Part shown: positions 17,298-25,423 of the stretch, in pieces
Layout of the letters: every line of letters starts with the position of its first letter
Position numbering within the stretch: position 1 is the stretch's first letter
Source of the DNA: CAWBLP01 sp963789495
Lineage (GTDB): Bacteria > Pseudomonadota > Alphaproteobacteria > Acetobacterales > Acetobacteraceae
Assembly: GCA_963789495.1 (NCBI GenBank)
Contig: CAWBLP010000025.1
Coordinates: 1 to 64,000 of the forward strand
Length of the DNA stretch: 64,000 nucleotides
Direction of reading: 5' to 3'
Program-made: the position numbers and the translations under genes
The notes under the pieces: model-generated
Database searches by the model: none
What the model saw: only the letters and a program-made list of their open reading frames with translations
Told to the model about the DNA's origin: nothing

Positions 17298-18508
17298 TGC
17301 ACGCGCCCCAGCACAAGGCTGCAGTTGATACCGCCGAACCCGAACGAATTGCTCAGCACCACACGCAGCGGCCGTTCGACATTGGCGGTGGCCACATGGG
17401 CACGAAACGCCGGATCGGGCGTCGCCACGTCGAGACAGCCCGGGAGCAGATCCGCCGCCATGCACTGCCCGGCCATCACCGCCTCGAGGATGCCGCAGGC
17501 GCCGAGGGTATGGCCGGTCCAGCCCTTGGTCGAACTGCACGGGACGCTGCCGCCGAAGACCTCGAAGACCGCGAGATCCTCCATTGCGTCATTGGCGCGC
17601 GTGCCGGTCCCGTGCAGGTTGACCCAATCCACCTGGGCCGGCGCAAGGCCGGCGGTCTGCAGCGCCTGGCGCATGGCGCCCACTGCCCCCGCGCCCTGCG
17701 GATGCGGCGACGACATGTGATGCGCATCGCTGGTCACGCCCATGCCCAACAGGGCGAGCCGTTCGCCGGCGCCACGGTCCGGCCGGCCTGCATCGGCGCG
17801 TTCCAACAGGGCGAAGCCGGCGGCCTCGCCGATCGAGATGCCCGACCTGTCGCCATCGCACGGCCGGCACGGCGTGGGCGAGATCAGCTCCAAGGCAGCG
17901 AATCCGTGCAGCGTCATGCGGCACAGGCTGTCGGCGCCGCCCACCACCGCGGCATCGCACAGGCCGCTGGCGATCAATTGTGCCGCGTCGACGAAACTGC
18001 GCGCGCTGGAGGCGCAGGCGGTGGAGACCACCAGCGCCGGCCCGCGCAGGCCAAGCACCGTGCGCACATAGCGGCCCAACGAAAACAGGTCCTGCGTGTG
18101 ATCGTAGTCGAAACCGGCCGGCAGCGCCCCGGTCGCAGGATCGCGCCGCTGGTAGGCGGCTTCGGCCTCGGTAATGCCGGAGGTGCTGGTGCCCAACACG
18201 ACGGCGATGCGGTCCGCGCCGTAAGTGGCCCTGGCGCGGGCCACCGCATCGGCAAACCCGTCCGTGCCCAGCGCCAGGTCGGCGAGCCGGTTGTTGCGGC
18301 AGTCGAACGCGGCCAGCGCCGTCGGCAGGCGATGCTGCTCGATGTCCGCGACCCGGCCGATCCAGCCACCGACGGCCGCATCGAAGTCGTTCGGCCGCAG
18401 CCCTCCGCTGCGGGTGCGCAGCGCCTGCAGATGCGCCGGGGCACCGCGGCCGATGGCGCTGATCGCGGTCGTGGCGGTCAACACGAGCGGTTGCATCGGT
18501 GGCCTCAC
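17294..18508 (-). CDS. Beta-ketoacyl-ACP synthase, FabF/ApeO-like
   Basis: The 404-residue condensing enzyme has its full triad: Cys165 in VVSTACASSAR, His in NLHGTGTRANDAMED and His in KGWTGHTLGACG. Near the end SNSFGFGGINCSLVLG is the usual glycine-rich loop. GTG 18508 overlaps the exporter stop (GTGA), with an ATG four codons in as alternative. It should extend the polyene chain with malonyl-ACP and is the partner of the short ketosynthase-like protein encoded next. Confidence 0.92.
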   Translation of the reverse strand: MRPPMQPLVLTATTAISAIGRGAPAHLQALRTRSGGLRPNDFDAAVGGWIGRVADIEQHRLPTALAAFDCRNNRLADLALGTDGFADAVARARATYGADRIAVVLGTSTSGITEAEAAYQRRDPATGALPAGFDYDHTQDLFSLGRYVRTVLGLRGPALVVSTACASSARSFVDAAQLIASGLCDAAVVGGADSLCRMTLHGFAALELISPTPCRPCDGDRSGISIGEAAGFALLERADAGRPDRGAGERLALLGMGVTSDAHHMSSPHPQGAGAVGAMRQALQTAGLAPAQVDWVNLHGTGTRANDAMEDLAVFEVFGGSVPCSSTKGWTGHTLGACGILEAVMAGQCMAADLLPGCLDVATPDPAFRAHVATANVERPLRVVLSNSFGFGGINCSLVLGRVH

Positions 18509-20865
18509 GCAAGCTCCTCTTTGGCCGCCTCGTCCGGCGTCACGCCGGCGAACAGAAATGCGAACAGCATCGCCGACGTCGCCCCTATTGCCACAGTCAT
18601 GCCGATGTCGCGCAACAGCGGCGTCTGGCAGGCTGCCAACAGGCCGAATGTGAGCAGAGTCATCGCGATACAGGTGACGAGAGTGCGCAAAGTGCGCGCG
18701 CGCTCCTCCGTGTCAAGCTGCCGCCGGGCGAAGAACAGCGCGTAGTCCAGCCCGACGCCGGCGACCAGCTGGAACGCCACCAGGTGGATCAACGACAGCC
18801 GCGCCCGCAGCAGTGTCAGCACTGCGACGGTCAACACCATGGCGGCGACCACCGCGCCCAGTACCCGCACCACCCTGCCGACGGAGCGCAGACCGATCGC
18901 CAGCGCGACCAGCATGAGCAGGCCGCTCACGCCCAGCCACCGCCAGGCACGCGCGGTGTAGTCGGACAGGACCTGGCCCAACTCGGCCCGCATGTCGATG
19001 TACAGAACGTTGGCATCGAGGATATGCGCCTCCGCCAGCGCCGCGGTCAGCCGCGCGGGATCCGGCACCGACTGCAGCGCGATCGGGCCCAGCCAGCCGC
19101 CGTCCCGTTCGATCAGCAACGGCGCGAGCCGGGTCGCCAACGGACTGCCCGCCAGGTCGGCCGGCACGACCGGCCGCATGGTCCGGGACGCCTGCACCGC
19201 CTCCTGAAACGCATCAAACGCCGTGGCGCGAAACGGCAGCACGGCCCGCGCCGCCTCGAGCCGCGCCGCAAGCGTCGCCGCATCAGGCAGTGCATCGCGG
19301 CGGGCGAGCTGGGTCGCGACACTCGGCACCAGCCGGGCAGCCAGTTCGGCGCCGCCGATCACGCCATCCTGCCGCAGCCTGTCCAGCACCGGCATCAGTG
19401 CCTCCTGCCGGCGCAAGATCGCTTGCGCATCGGCGCCGCGCACCATCAGCAGCCGCCCCGCCTCCGGCGCGCCGAGATCGGCCCGCAACACCGCGTCCAG
19501 GGCGCGCGACGCTGCGGGTATCGGGCTGAGGCTGGCCAGATCATCCTCCCAGTCCGGTCCACCGCGCGCGGTCAGCCAGATGGCGGCGACGGCAATCGGC
19601 AGCAGGCCCAGCAGGCGGAACCGGCGCAGGCACTCGATCCGCGCCAGCCACACCGGGCTGCCGGACGCTACGGGCGCGAGTTCGGCGGCCACGATGAGCC
19701 GCGGCAGCAGGAACCAGGTTGTCACGGCCGCCGTCGCCAGTCCCACGGCGGAGAACACGCCGAGCTGCGACAGGCCCGGAAAACCGGAGAATATCATGGC
19801 CGACAGTCCGAGCGTCGCGGTGACCACCGCCAGCACGAAGGCGCGGCCGATCCGTGCGCGTGTGGCCGCGGCCGCTTCGCCCGCCTTGCGATGGCCGATC
19901 ATCAGCACCGGGTAATCCACCGACACGCCCAGCATGGTGATGCCAAAGCCCAGCGCCACGCCATGCACCGTGCCGTACACCGCCTGCACGGCGAACGACG
20001 CCGCAGCGATGCTCAGCACGATCGGCACCGCGATCGCCGCGATCACCAGCGGCGAGCGGAAGCGCCACCACAGCAGCAGTGCGACCATGATGGTGGACAG
20101 CACGGAGATGCGATGCACGTCACCGCGAATGGCGCGGGCCGCGTCACGCGCGAACACACCGGGTCCCGAAACCAGAAGCCGCGCCCCGTCCGGCGATGCG
20201 GCCTCGAAGGCCGCGGTGATCGCAGCCGTGGCGGCCTCCTGCGCCGGGACATCCATACCGCCGGCGCGGGTGCGGGCCAGCAGCAGGGCGCGGTCGTGGT
20301 CGGGCGCGAACCAGGCACCGTCGATCGTGCGGACCCGGGCGTTCCCCATCCAGCCGCGCATCGCCGCCAGGAACGCACCCGGCGGATCGGCCAGGCCATA
20401 ACGCACCGCCAGAGGTGCCGCCGAGGACCGCAACTGGCTCAGCACACGTTCCAGAGCGGTCCGCAGCGCCGGCACCGTGAAGGCGGCCCTGGAGGTCGCC
20501 GGCGACAGCAGATAGCGGTGGGCGAACAGCATCGCCTCATCCCGTTCGGACATGGCCGCCTGGCCCCCGGCGACCACGGCAAACAGGCCCGACCGCGTCA
20601 GCGCAGCGGCTATCGTGCGGCTGATGCGGGCGAGTTCCGTCGGCGGCGCGCCCTCGATGCCGACCAGGATCAGTCCGGTCGCCACGCCCTCCCGCGCCTC
20701 CTGCAACACGAGCCGCGCCGCTTCGGTTTCGCCGGCGGGCAGGAAGGCCACCATGTCGGTGCGGACATCGATCTGTGTCAGCACGGCGAGCATCAGCAGC
20801 ACCGCCCCGGCGAGCGCGCCGAGTACCGGCGCGGCTCGCCGCCATCGCTGGCCGACAGGTCTCAA
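18505..20865 (-). CDS. MMPL/RND-type exporter of the polyene operon (ApeM-like)
   Basis: A TTG at 20865 overlapping the LolA-like stop (TTGA) gives 786 residues, the usual size of these exporters; the longer frame upstream lies inside the LolA gene. The first membrane segment is PVLGALAGAVLLMLAVLTQI, followed by a large periplasmic loop starting TDMVAFLPAGETEAARL. Two six-helix bundles are visible, with ISVLSTIMVALLLWWRF and LGFGITMLGVSVDYPVLMIG in the first and VAFQLVAGVGLDYALFFAR in the second. The GVSVDYP and GVGLDYA blocks carry the conserved Asp of MMPL transporters. It probably moves the acylated polyene across or out of the inner membrane. Confidence 0.9.
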   Translation of the reverse strand: MRPVGQRWRRAAPVLGALAGAVLLMLAVLTQIDVRTDMVAFLPAGETEAARLVLQEAREGVATGLILVGIEGAPPTELARISRTIAAALTRSGLFAVVAGGQAAMSERDEAMLFAHRYLLSPATSRAAFTVPALRTALERVLSQLRSSAAPLAVRYGLADPPGAFLAAMRGWMGNARVRTIDGAWFAPDHDRALLLARTRAGGMDVPAQEAATAAITAAFEAASPDGARLLVSGPGVFARDAARAIRGDVHRISVLSTIMVALLLWWRFRSPLVIAAIAVPIVLSIAAASFAVQAVYGTVHGVALGFGITMLGVSVDYPVLMIGHRKAGEAAAATRARIGRAFVLAVVTATLGLSAMIFSGFPGLSQLGVFSAVGLATAAVTTWFLLPRLIVAAELAPVASGSPVWLARIECLRRFRLLGLLPIAVAAIWLTARGGPDWEDDLASLSPIPAASRALDAVLRADLGAPEAGRLLMVRGADAQAILRRQEALMPVLDRLRQDGVIGGAELAARLVPSVATQLARRDALPDAATLAARLEAARAVLPFRATAFDAFQEAVQASRTMRPVVPADLAGSPLATRLAPLLIERDGGWLGPIALQSVPDPARLTAALAEAHILDANVLYIDMRAELGQVLSDYTARAWRWLGVSGLLMLVALAIGLRSVGRVVRVLGAVVAAMVLTVAVLTLLRARLSLIHLVAFQLVAGVGLDYALFFARRQLDTEERARTLRTLVTCIAMTLLTFGLLAACQTPLLRDIGMTVAIGATSAMLFAFLFAGVTPDEAAKEELA

Positions 20866-21476
20866 GCCGTCGGCTCGATCGACATATACGCCGTGTCGCC
20901 GTTGGCCTGGATCAGCAGCACCTCGCGCATGTCGGAGCCGATGCCGCTGATGCGCACCTCCTTCAGCAGGTCGGCGACGCGCGGATCGGTGGGCGCCAGG
21001 TCGATCCGCCATGCCCCCCTGGTGCCGGCGACGGAGACCTTGAAGGCACGCTGGAGCATCGCGGCATTCCCCGCCAGCGGGCCGCGCAGTGCGTCCACCA
21101 GCGCGCGCAGCTCCGGCCGCGCGTCGAGATCGACCACGTGCTGTTCGCCGCCGGCCACCATTAGCGAGACCCGGTCGCCGTCCACCACCATCCTCTCGCG
21201 CTGCGGCGCCTCGGTGATCTTCTCCAGATGTCCCGGCCGCCGGTAGAGCAGGCGGCCGGAACTGAGCAGCGGCGCATCGAGGGCGGCAAAATGCTTTTCC
21301 TCGGTGAACGAAGCGTGGCGCTCCGGCACCGACGCCATCAGTGCCATCAGGTCCGCCAGCCGGATCGGCCCGGCGGGTTGCTCAGGCGCTGGCGCGCGTG
21401 GCTGCGTCGCCGCGGAGCCGGTCAGCATCAGGAGCAGCGCCGCGATGATCCGGATCGTGCGTGGCATCGTCGCCAT
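20862..21476 (-). CDS. LolA-like outer-membrane lipid carrier protein
   Basis: The ATG at 21476 (or 21467) starts MATMPRTIRIIAALLLMLTG, a cleavable signal ending near SAATQ, giving about 204 residues. The mature domain shows the LolA-type order: RHASFTEEKHFAALDAPLLS, GRLLYRRPGHLEKI, ERMVVDGDRVSLMV and WRIDLAPTDPRVADLL. Proteins like this accompany the MMPL exporter in aryl-polyene clusters and likely carry the lipid across the periplasm. Its start lies about 95 bases inside the end of the acyltransferase gene. Confidence 0.85.
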   Translation of the reverse strand: MATMPRTIRIIAALLLMLTGSAATQPRAPAPEQPAGPIRLADLMALMASVPERHASFTEEKHFAALDAPLLSSGRLLYRRPGHLEKITEAPQRERMVVDGDRVSLMVAGGEQHVVDLDARPELRALVDALRGPLAGNAAMLQRAFKVSVAGTRGAWRIDLAPTDPRVADLLKEVRISGIGSDMREVLLIQANGDTAYMSIEPTA

Positions 21477-22377
21477 TCTCCCAGAACCCGAAGAAGTTGA
21501 ACCAGTTGAACGGATGGGCGCGGCAACCGCTTTCCAGCGCGGCGGCATAGTGTCCGACCACCGCCGCCAGGTCCTCGCGCCGCGTCGCACGGCGCAGCAC
21601 GACGCGTTCGGCGAACGGCGCGAAGCGGATGGTGTAGCGTTGCGGGCCGGTCCGGACACCGTGGAACAGCACGACCGGCGCGCCCAGCATCGCGGCCAGG
21701 ACGAAAGGCCCGGCGGGGAACCGTGCCGGACAGCCGAGGAACGGGACCGCCACCTGGCGTTCCTCCTGCCGGCCGGCGGCGGGGGTGCGGTCGGCCAGGA
21801 TGCCGACGATCTCGCCGCGGTCGATGGCCTCCTTCACCTGCAGCATGCCGGCGCTGTCGCCGATGTCGATCACGCTGTCACGCAGCTCCGGGTTGAGCTG
21901 TTCCAGCATCCGGGTCAGCGCACCGGCATTGCGGCGGAACATCAGCGCCCGGACCGGCACGGGCGAGCGTGTGGCGAGCGTGCGCAGGACCTCGAAGCTG
22001 CCGAGATGGGCCCCCAGCAGCACGCAGCCCTGGCCGCGTGCGACGATCTCCGCCACGTGCTCCAGCCCTTCGGTGGTGATGTGAAAGCCCGCGAGGCGGC
22101 CCGAGATCAGGAACACGCGGTCGAGGATCGCGGCGCCGAAGCAATGGAAATGCCGGATCACGTCGCGTAGCCGAACCGGGCGGCCGAGGACCCGGCCGAG
22201 ATACTCGCGGGAGGCACGCCTTCCGGTGGCGGACGTGACCAGGAAGTAGAGCACGAGAGGCGGCAAAACCAACCGGCTGGTGCGCACGCCGATCGCCAGC
22301 ACGAGGCGGATGGCGCTGCGCACCGCGAAGGAGCTGCCGCGCTCCGGCTGTTCCGCCCAGTCGGCCGTCATGGTCAT
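21382..22377 (-). CDS. LpxL/HtrB-type acyltransferase
   Basis: The 331-residue protein has an N-terminal hydrophobic segment (TSRLVLPPLVLYFLVTSATG) and the HX4E acyltransferase motif in LLGAHLGSFEVLR, near residue 125. Later blocks GEIVGILADRTP and PFLGCPARFPAGPFVLAA match lipid A late acyltransferases. NWFNFFGFWE closes the fold; the last 30 residues overlap the LolA-like gene and look non-functional. Start overlaps the small dehydratase stop (ATGA). In aryl-polyene clusters this type attaches an acyl chain or the polyene to a lipid-like anchor. Confidence 0.88.
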   Translation of the reverse strand: MTMTADWAEQPERGSSFAVRSAIRLVLAIGVRTSRLVLPPLVLYFLVTSATGRRASREYLGRVLGRPVRLRDVIRHFHCFGAAILDRVFLISGRLAGFHITTEGLEHVAEIVARGQGCVLLGAHLGSFEVLRTLATRSPVPVRALMFRRNAGALTRMLEQLNPELRDSVIDIGDSAGMLQVKEAIDRGEIVGILADRTPAAGRQEERQVAVPFLGCPARFPAGPFVLAAMLGAPVVLFHGVRTGPQRYTIRFAPFAERVVLRRATRREDLAAVVGHYAAALESGCRAHPFNWFNFFGFWENGDDATHDPDHRGAAPDADRLRGDAATRASA

Positions 22378-22676
22378 GTCAACGGGCCAAGCTGGACGCT
22401 GCCGCGCAACACGACCTCGGATGCGACGGCGCCGATGAAAGCGACCCGGCCGGCGAGCGGCTCGCCGCAGGAGACCGTTACCACCTGCTCCGGCAGCACC
22501 GGCTTGACGAACTTCACGGTCGGCAGCTCCAGCGCGGCATCAGCGGTGAGCGCCGCCAGGATCAGGGCCACCGCCTCATCGAGCAGCACGACGCCAGGCA
22601 CGATCGGATGGTCCGGGAAGTGACCTCGCAGGCTCGGATGGTCTGCGGCGATCCGGAATGATCCGATCACCTGCAT
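22374..22676 (-). CDS. FabZ/FabA-like hotdog dehydratase, short
   Basis: The 100-residue protein starts at ATG 22676, sharing a base with the ligase stop (TGATG). It carries the FabZ core GHFPDHPIVPGVVLLDEAV with the catalytic His in GHFP; Asp stands where FabZ has Glu or Asp in the central helix. VKFVKPVLPEQVVTVSC follows. It is the second dehydratase-like protein of the operon (ApeI-like) and may dehydrate the first intermediate loaded by the ligase. A much longer frame covering the region is an overlap with the ligase gene. Confidence 0.88.
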   Translation of the reverse strand: MQVIGSFRIAADHPSLRGHFPDHPIVPGVVLLDEAVALILAALTADAALELPTVKFVKPVLPEQVVTVSCGEPLAGRVAFIGAVASEVVLRGSVQLGPLT

Positions 22677-24016
22677 CAGGGTTCGCTGGCCTCCGGAAGA
22701 CCGCCCTCCGCGACCAGGCGCAGCAGCGCCTCGCGGGGCAGCTTGCCCAAGGAATTGCGCGGCAGTTCGGCGACCCGGATCACGCGCCGGGGCAGGAACA
22801 GCGGATCGAGGCGGTCGCGCAACGCGGCCAGAATGTTCTCCGCGGTCTGATCCGGGGCGACCACCACCGCGACCAATCGTGCGGTGGCGCGCTGTTCGAG
22901 ATCGTCGGGCACCAGGAATACACCATCCGTCACGCCGCGCAGGTTGGTCAGGATCTGGTTCAGCCCCGAGAGGGAGGCACGATGGCCGCCGAGCTTGACG
23001 ATGTCGGTGCGCCGGCCGAGCAGGCGGAACTGGTCGTCCCCCAGCGTTTCGACAACATCGGCCAGCGCGGTGGCCGGGGCAAAGGGACCGATCACGACCG
23101 CCCCATCGTCGTGCGCGGCCATGTGGACCTGAGGATAGAGCCGCCAGTGGTCGCCCTCGACGGTGCGCCGGCTCGCGATCGAGCCGACCTCGGTCGCGCC
23201 GAATATCTCCAGCACCTGGGTCCGCCATTGCGCCTCTGCCGCGGCAGCCAGCTCCGTCTCGAGCGGCGCGGTGGCGGAAATCACCGAGCGCAGCGGCGGC
23301 AGGTTGGTTTCCGCGCGGAGCATGCCGCGCATCTGCAGCGGCGTGGTGACGAGGATGCGCGGCTCCACCACTGCTTTCAGAGCTGCCTGGACATCGCTCG
23401 GGTAGAACGCCGGACCACACCAGCTCGACGCGGCGGCATGCAGCGGCAGGAGCACGGTCGTCTCGAACCCATACATATGCTGCGGCGGCACCGTGCCGAC
23501 GACGGCGGATGGCGTCGCCTCGTGCAGATCGAACTGTGTGCCGGCTGCGCGGCTCCTTTCGGCCAGGGCACCCCAGCGCTTGGGGTGCGGGGTCGGCGCG
23601 CCGGTGCTGCCGGAGGTGAACACGATGGCGGCAAGTTGTTCGGCCGGGATCTCCGGATTGGCCGGCGTGTCGTCGCTTCGGGCCCTCCCAGGGACGACCG
23701 GACACACGGGCAGCTGCCGGTCAGCCATCGGCTCCTCGGTGGCGAGGTAGCTGCCCGCGAAGGTATCCGCCAAACTCGCCAGGATGGAGTCGGAGCGCTC
23801 GCCCGTCAGCAGGCACGGGTGACGCCGCAGGACCGCTGCCCCGAAGGCGACCGCGAAGGCATAGCGATCGCGGCATAGGTTGATCATGTGCCCCTGGGGC
23901 GGCAAGGTTGCTGCCAGGGCGTGACAGTCGTGCAGGAACGCCCTGGCGCTGACGGTGATCGGGCCGCGGTGGAAGAGCACCCCATCGGTGGGTCGCTCCA
24001 CCAGGCGAAAACCCAT
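22676..24016 (-). CDS. AMP-dependent acyl/aryl ligase of the polyene operon (ApeH-like)
   Basis: The 446-residue adenylating enzyme has the phosphate-binding loop IVFTSGSTGAPTPHPK near residue 135, the aromatic VPPQHMYGFETTVLLPL region, the acyl-pocket block EIFGATEVGSIASR, and the hinge RLLGRRTDIVKLGGHRASL. The C-terminal Lys sits in LPRNSLGKLPREALL. It likely activates the aryl starter acid and loads it on the adjacent acyl carrier protein. Its start overlaps the carrier-protein stop (TGATG). Confidence 0.9.
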   Translation of the reverse strand: MGFRLVERPTDGVLFHRGPITVSARAFLHDCHALAATLPPQGHMINLCRDRYAFAVAFGAAVLRRHPCLLTGERSDSILASLADTFAGSYLATEEPMADRQLPVCPVVPGRARSDDTPANPEIPAEQLAAIVFTSGSTGAPTPHPKRWGALAERSRAAGTQFDLHEATPSAVVGTVPPQHMYGFETTVLLPLHAAASSWCGPAFYPSDVQAALKAVVEPRILVTTPLQMRGMLRAETNLPPLRSVISATAPLETELAAAAEAQWRTQVLEIFGATEVGSIASRRTVEGDHWRLYPQVHMAAHDDGAVVIGPFAPATALADVVETLGDDQFRLLGRRTDIVKLGGHRASLSGLNQILTNLRGVTDGVFLVPDDLEQRATARLVAVVVAPDQTAENILAALRDRLDPLFLPRRVIRVAELPRNSLGKLPREALLRLVAEGGLPEASEP

Positions 24017-24333
24017 CAGTGCGACGAAGGCGCTGGATTGCGCCGATTTGCCTCGATGTGGCGGGACAGGCTGCCGAGCGAGGCGAAGATCTGCAGCTTC
24101 TGCTCATCGTCGGAGCGCAGTTCGATGCCGTGGTGACGGGTCACCGCCAGAGCGAGCTCCAGCGCGTCGATCGAATCGAGACCCAGCCCGTCACCGAACA
24201 GGGCGGCATCCGGATCGATGTCCTCGGGATTCACCTCGAGCTGGAGTGTGGTCACGATCAGGTCGGCCAGCTGCCTCTCGGCGTGGGTCTGCGGGCGTGT
24301 GGCGGCGGCAGGGGGTGGCAAGGGCGCTTCCAT
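24016..24333 (-). CDS. Acyl carrier protein
   Basis: The 105-residue protein carries the phosphopantetheine site GLGLDSIDALELALAV with Ser54, preceded by an Ala/Pro-rich lead and the helix ERQLADLIVTTLQLEV. The C-terminal tail is basic and flexible. Polyene clusters of this type usually have two carrier proteins; only one is visible here, so a second must lie elsewhere or is not needed. The gene starts the second block of the operon, 139 bases after the glycosyltransferase stop. Confidence 0.9.
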   Translation of the reverse strand: MEAPLPPPAAATRPQTHAERQLADLIVTTLQLEVNPEDIDPDAALFGDGLGLDSIDALELALAVTRHHGIELRSDDEQKLQIFASLGSLSRHIEANRRNPAPSSH

Positions 24334-24472
24334 CTTGGTGACCGGACAGCTTCTGACAGCTCATGAATTGCGTGATGTCTGTCATGATAGCCGGATGGAA
24401 TACAAAGCGAAATGCGAAGCGGATGTCACGACAGCGATCGCCGGGGACCTCAGGGCTCCGCAGCTGGAGAGC
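24334..24472 (-). promoter_or_regulatory. Gap inside the polyene operon, possible internal promoter/operator
   Basis: This is the only gap longer than a few bases between genes of the 13-gene operon. It contains an inverted repeat TGACAG (24354-24359) / CTGTCA (24379-24384), and TATCAT on the minus strand just upstream of it. A weak TTTCGC lies 17 bases further up. This could be a promoter with an operator for the ACP-to-flavoprotein block. The signals are weak and the call is tentative. Confidence 0.25.
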
Positions 24473-25423
24473 TCAGGGCTCCGCCCCGCGCCCGGCCAGG
24501 AAGCCTTGCCTCCTGGGCGAACGGCCACGCCGCTGCCTGAGGGAGGACCGGGTGGGCCCTACCGGGTGAGGGGTGGCACGGGCCGCGCCCCTGGAGGCGT
24601 TCATGGGCCGAGGCTCTGGAGGCAGTGGCTCTGGAGGCCGCGTCCCTGGAGGCAGGGGCTCCGGTCGGGTCTCGCGCCGCAGCAAGATCCGCAGCAAAGC
24701 GGGCAGCCGTCGGAGCAACCCCAGCACCAGCCGCACATGCATCCAGCTGAGCAGCAGGTTGTCGCGGCCGTAGCGGAAATGCGACACGCCGCCCTCGTCC
24801 GCCGTACGATACCGAACCGGCACATCCACATTGATCGGCTGAACGCCGATCCAGCACAGCCGCACGACCGCTTCGGCGTCGAAATCGAATCGCCGCATCC
24901 ATCGGGTATGCGTCATCGCGTCCAGCAGCGGGCGAACCGGATAGACACGGAAGCCGAACAGCGAGTCGCCGATGCCGGCCCACAGCGTCTCGACGCCGAC
25001 CCAGAAATTCGACAGCCGTCTCCCGTAGACCCGGGCGATCGGCGCATCGGGACCGAATATCGGCCGGCCCAGCACCATGGCGTCCGGGCAGCTTGCCGAG
25101 AGCGCCATGAACGGCGCGATGCACTCCGGCCCGTGCTGGCCATCGGAATCCATCACCAGCGCGTGGCTGAACCCCGACCGGTCGGCGCGCTGCAGCGCAT
25201 CGAACACCGCCGCACCCTTGCCGCCGTTGCGCCGACGGACGATTACCGTCAGACCGCCGGTCGCCACCAGCTCCTCGAGCGATGAAGCCGAACCGTCGGT
25301 GCTGCCATCGATCACCACCCAGACCGGTGCCCAAACCGCGAGCGCCTGACGCACGGTCTCAACCAGCAGGCGACCGGCGTTGTAGCTGGGTATGATCACC
25401 ACATGGGTGCGCGAGGGGATCAC
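24473..25423 (-). CDS. GT2-family glycosyltransferase (ApeJ-like) with repeat-derived C-terminal extension
   Basis: GTG at 25423 overlaps the lipoprotein stop (GTGA). The 316-residue product has the GT-A opening HVVIIPSYNAGRLLVET, VIDGSTDGSASSL, RRNGGKGAAVFDAL and the metal-binding DSDGQHGPE. Family members of this kind end near residue 250, after VSHFRYGRDNLLLSWMHVRL. Here about 65 more residues follow, rich in Pro, Arg and Glu (RPEPLPPGTRPPEPLPP), coded by a 15-base tandem repeat and a structured intergenic element. The original stop was probably lost when the repeat inserted. In polyene clusters this enzyme is thought to sugar-modify the lipid anchor. Confidence 0.88.
   Translation of the reverse strand: MIPSRTHVVIIPSYNAGRLLVETVRQALAVWAPVWVVIDGSTDGSASSLEELVATGGLTVIVRRRNGGKGAAVFDALQRADRSGFSHALVMDSDGQHGPECIAPFMALSASCPDAMVLGRPIFGPDAPIARVYGRRLSNFWVGVETLWAGIGDSLFGFRVYPVRPLLDAMTHTRWMRRFDFDAEAVVRLCWIGVQPINVDVPVRYRTADEGGVSHFRYGRDNLLLSWMHVRLVLGLLRRLPALLRILLRRETRPEPLPPGTRPPEPLPPEPRPMNASRGAARATPHPVGPTRSSLRQRRGRSPRRQGFLAGRGAEP
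24614..24658. repeat. 15-base tandem repeat in the tail of the glycosyltransferase gene
   Basis: The 10-base core YCYTGGAGGC recurs at 24614, 24629 and 24644, exactly 15 bases apart. A further copy at 24589 is out of register. On the coding strand it gives the Pro-Glu-Pro-Leu-Pro-type tail. Confidence 0.75.

Noticed and set aside
18499..21246. Plus-strand frame of 915 residues
   Set aside because: Shadow of the MMPL exporter; composition is typical of an antisense frame in GC-rich DNA.
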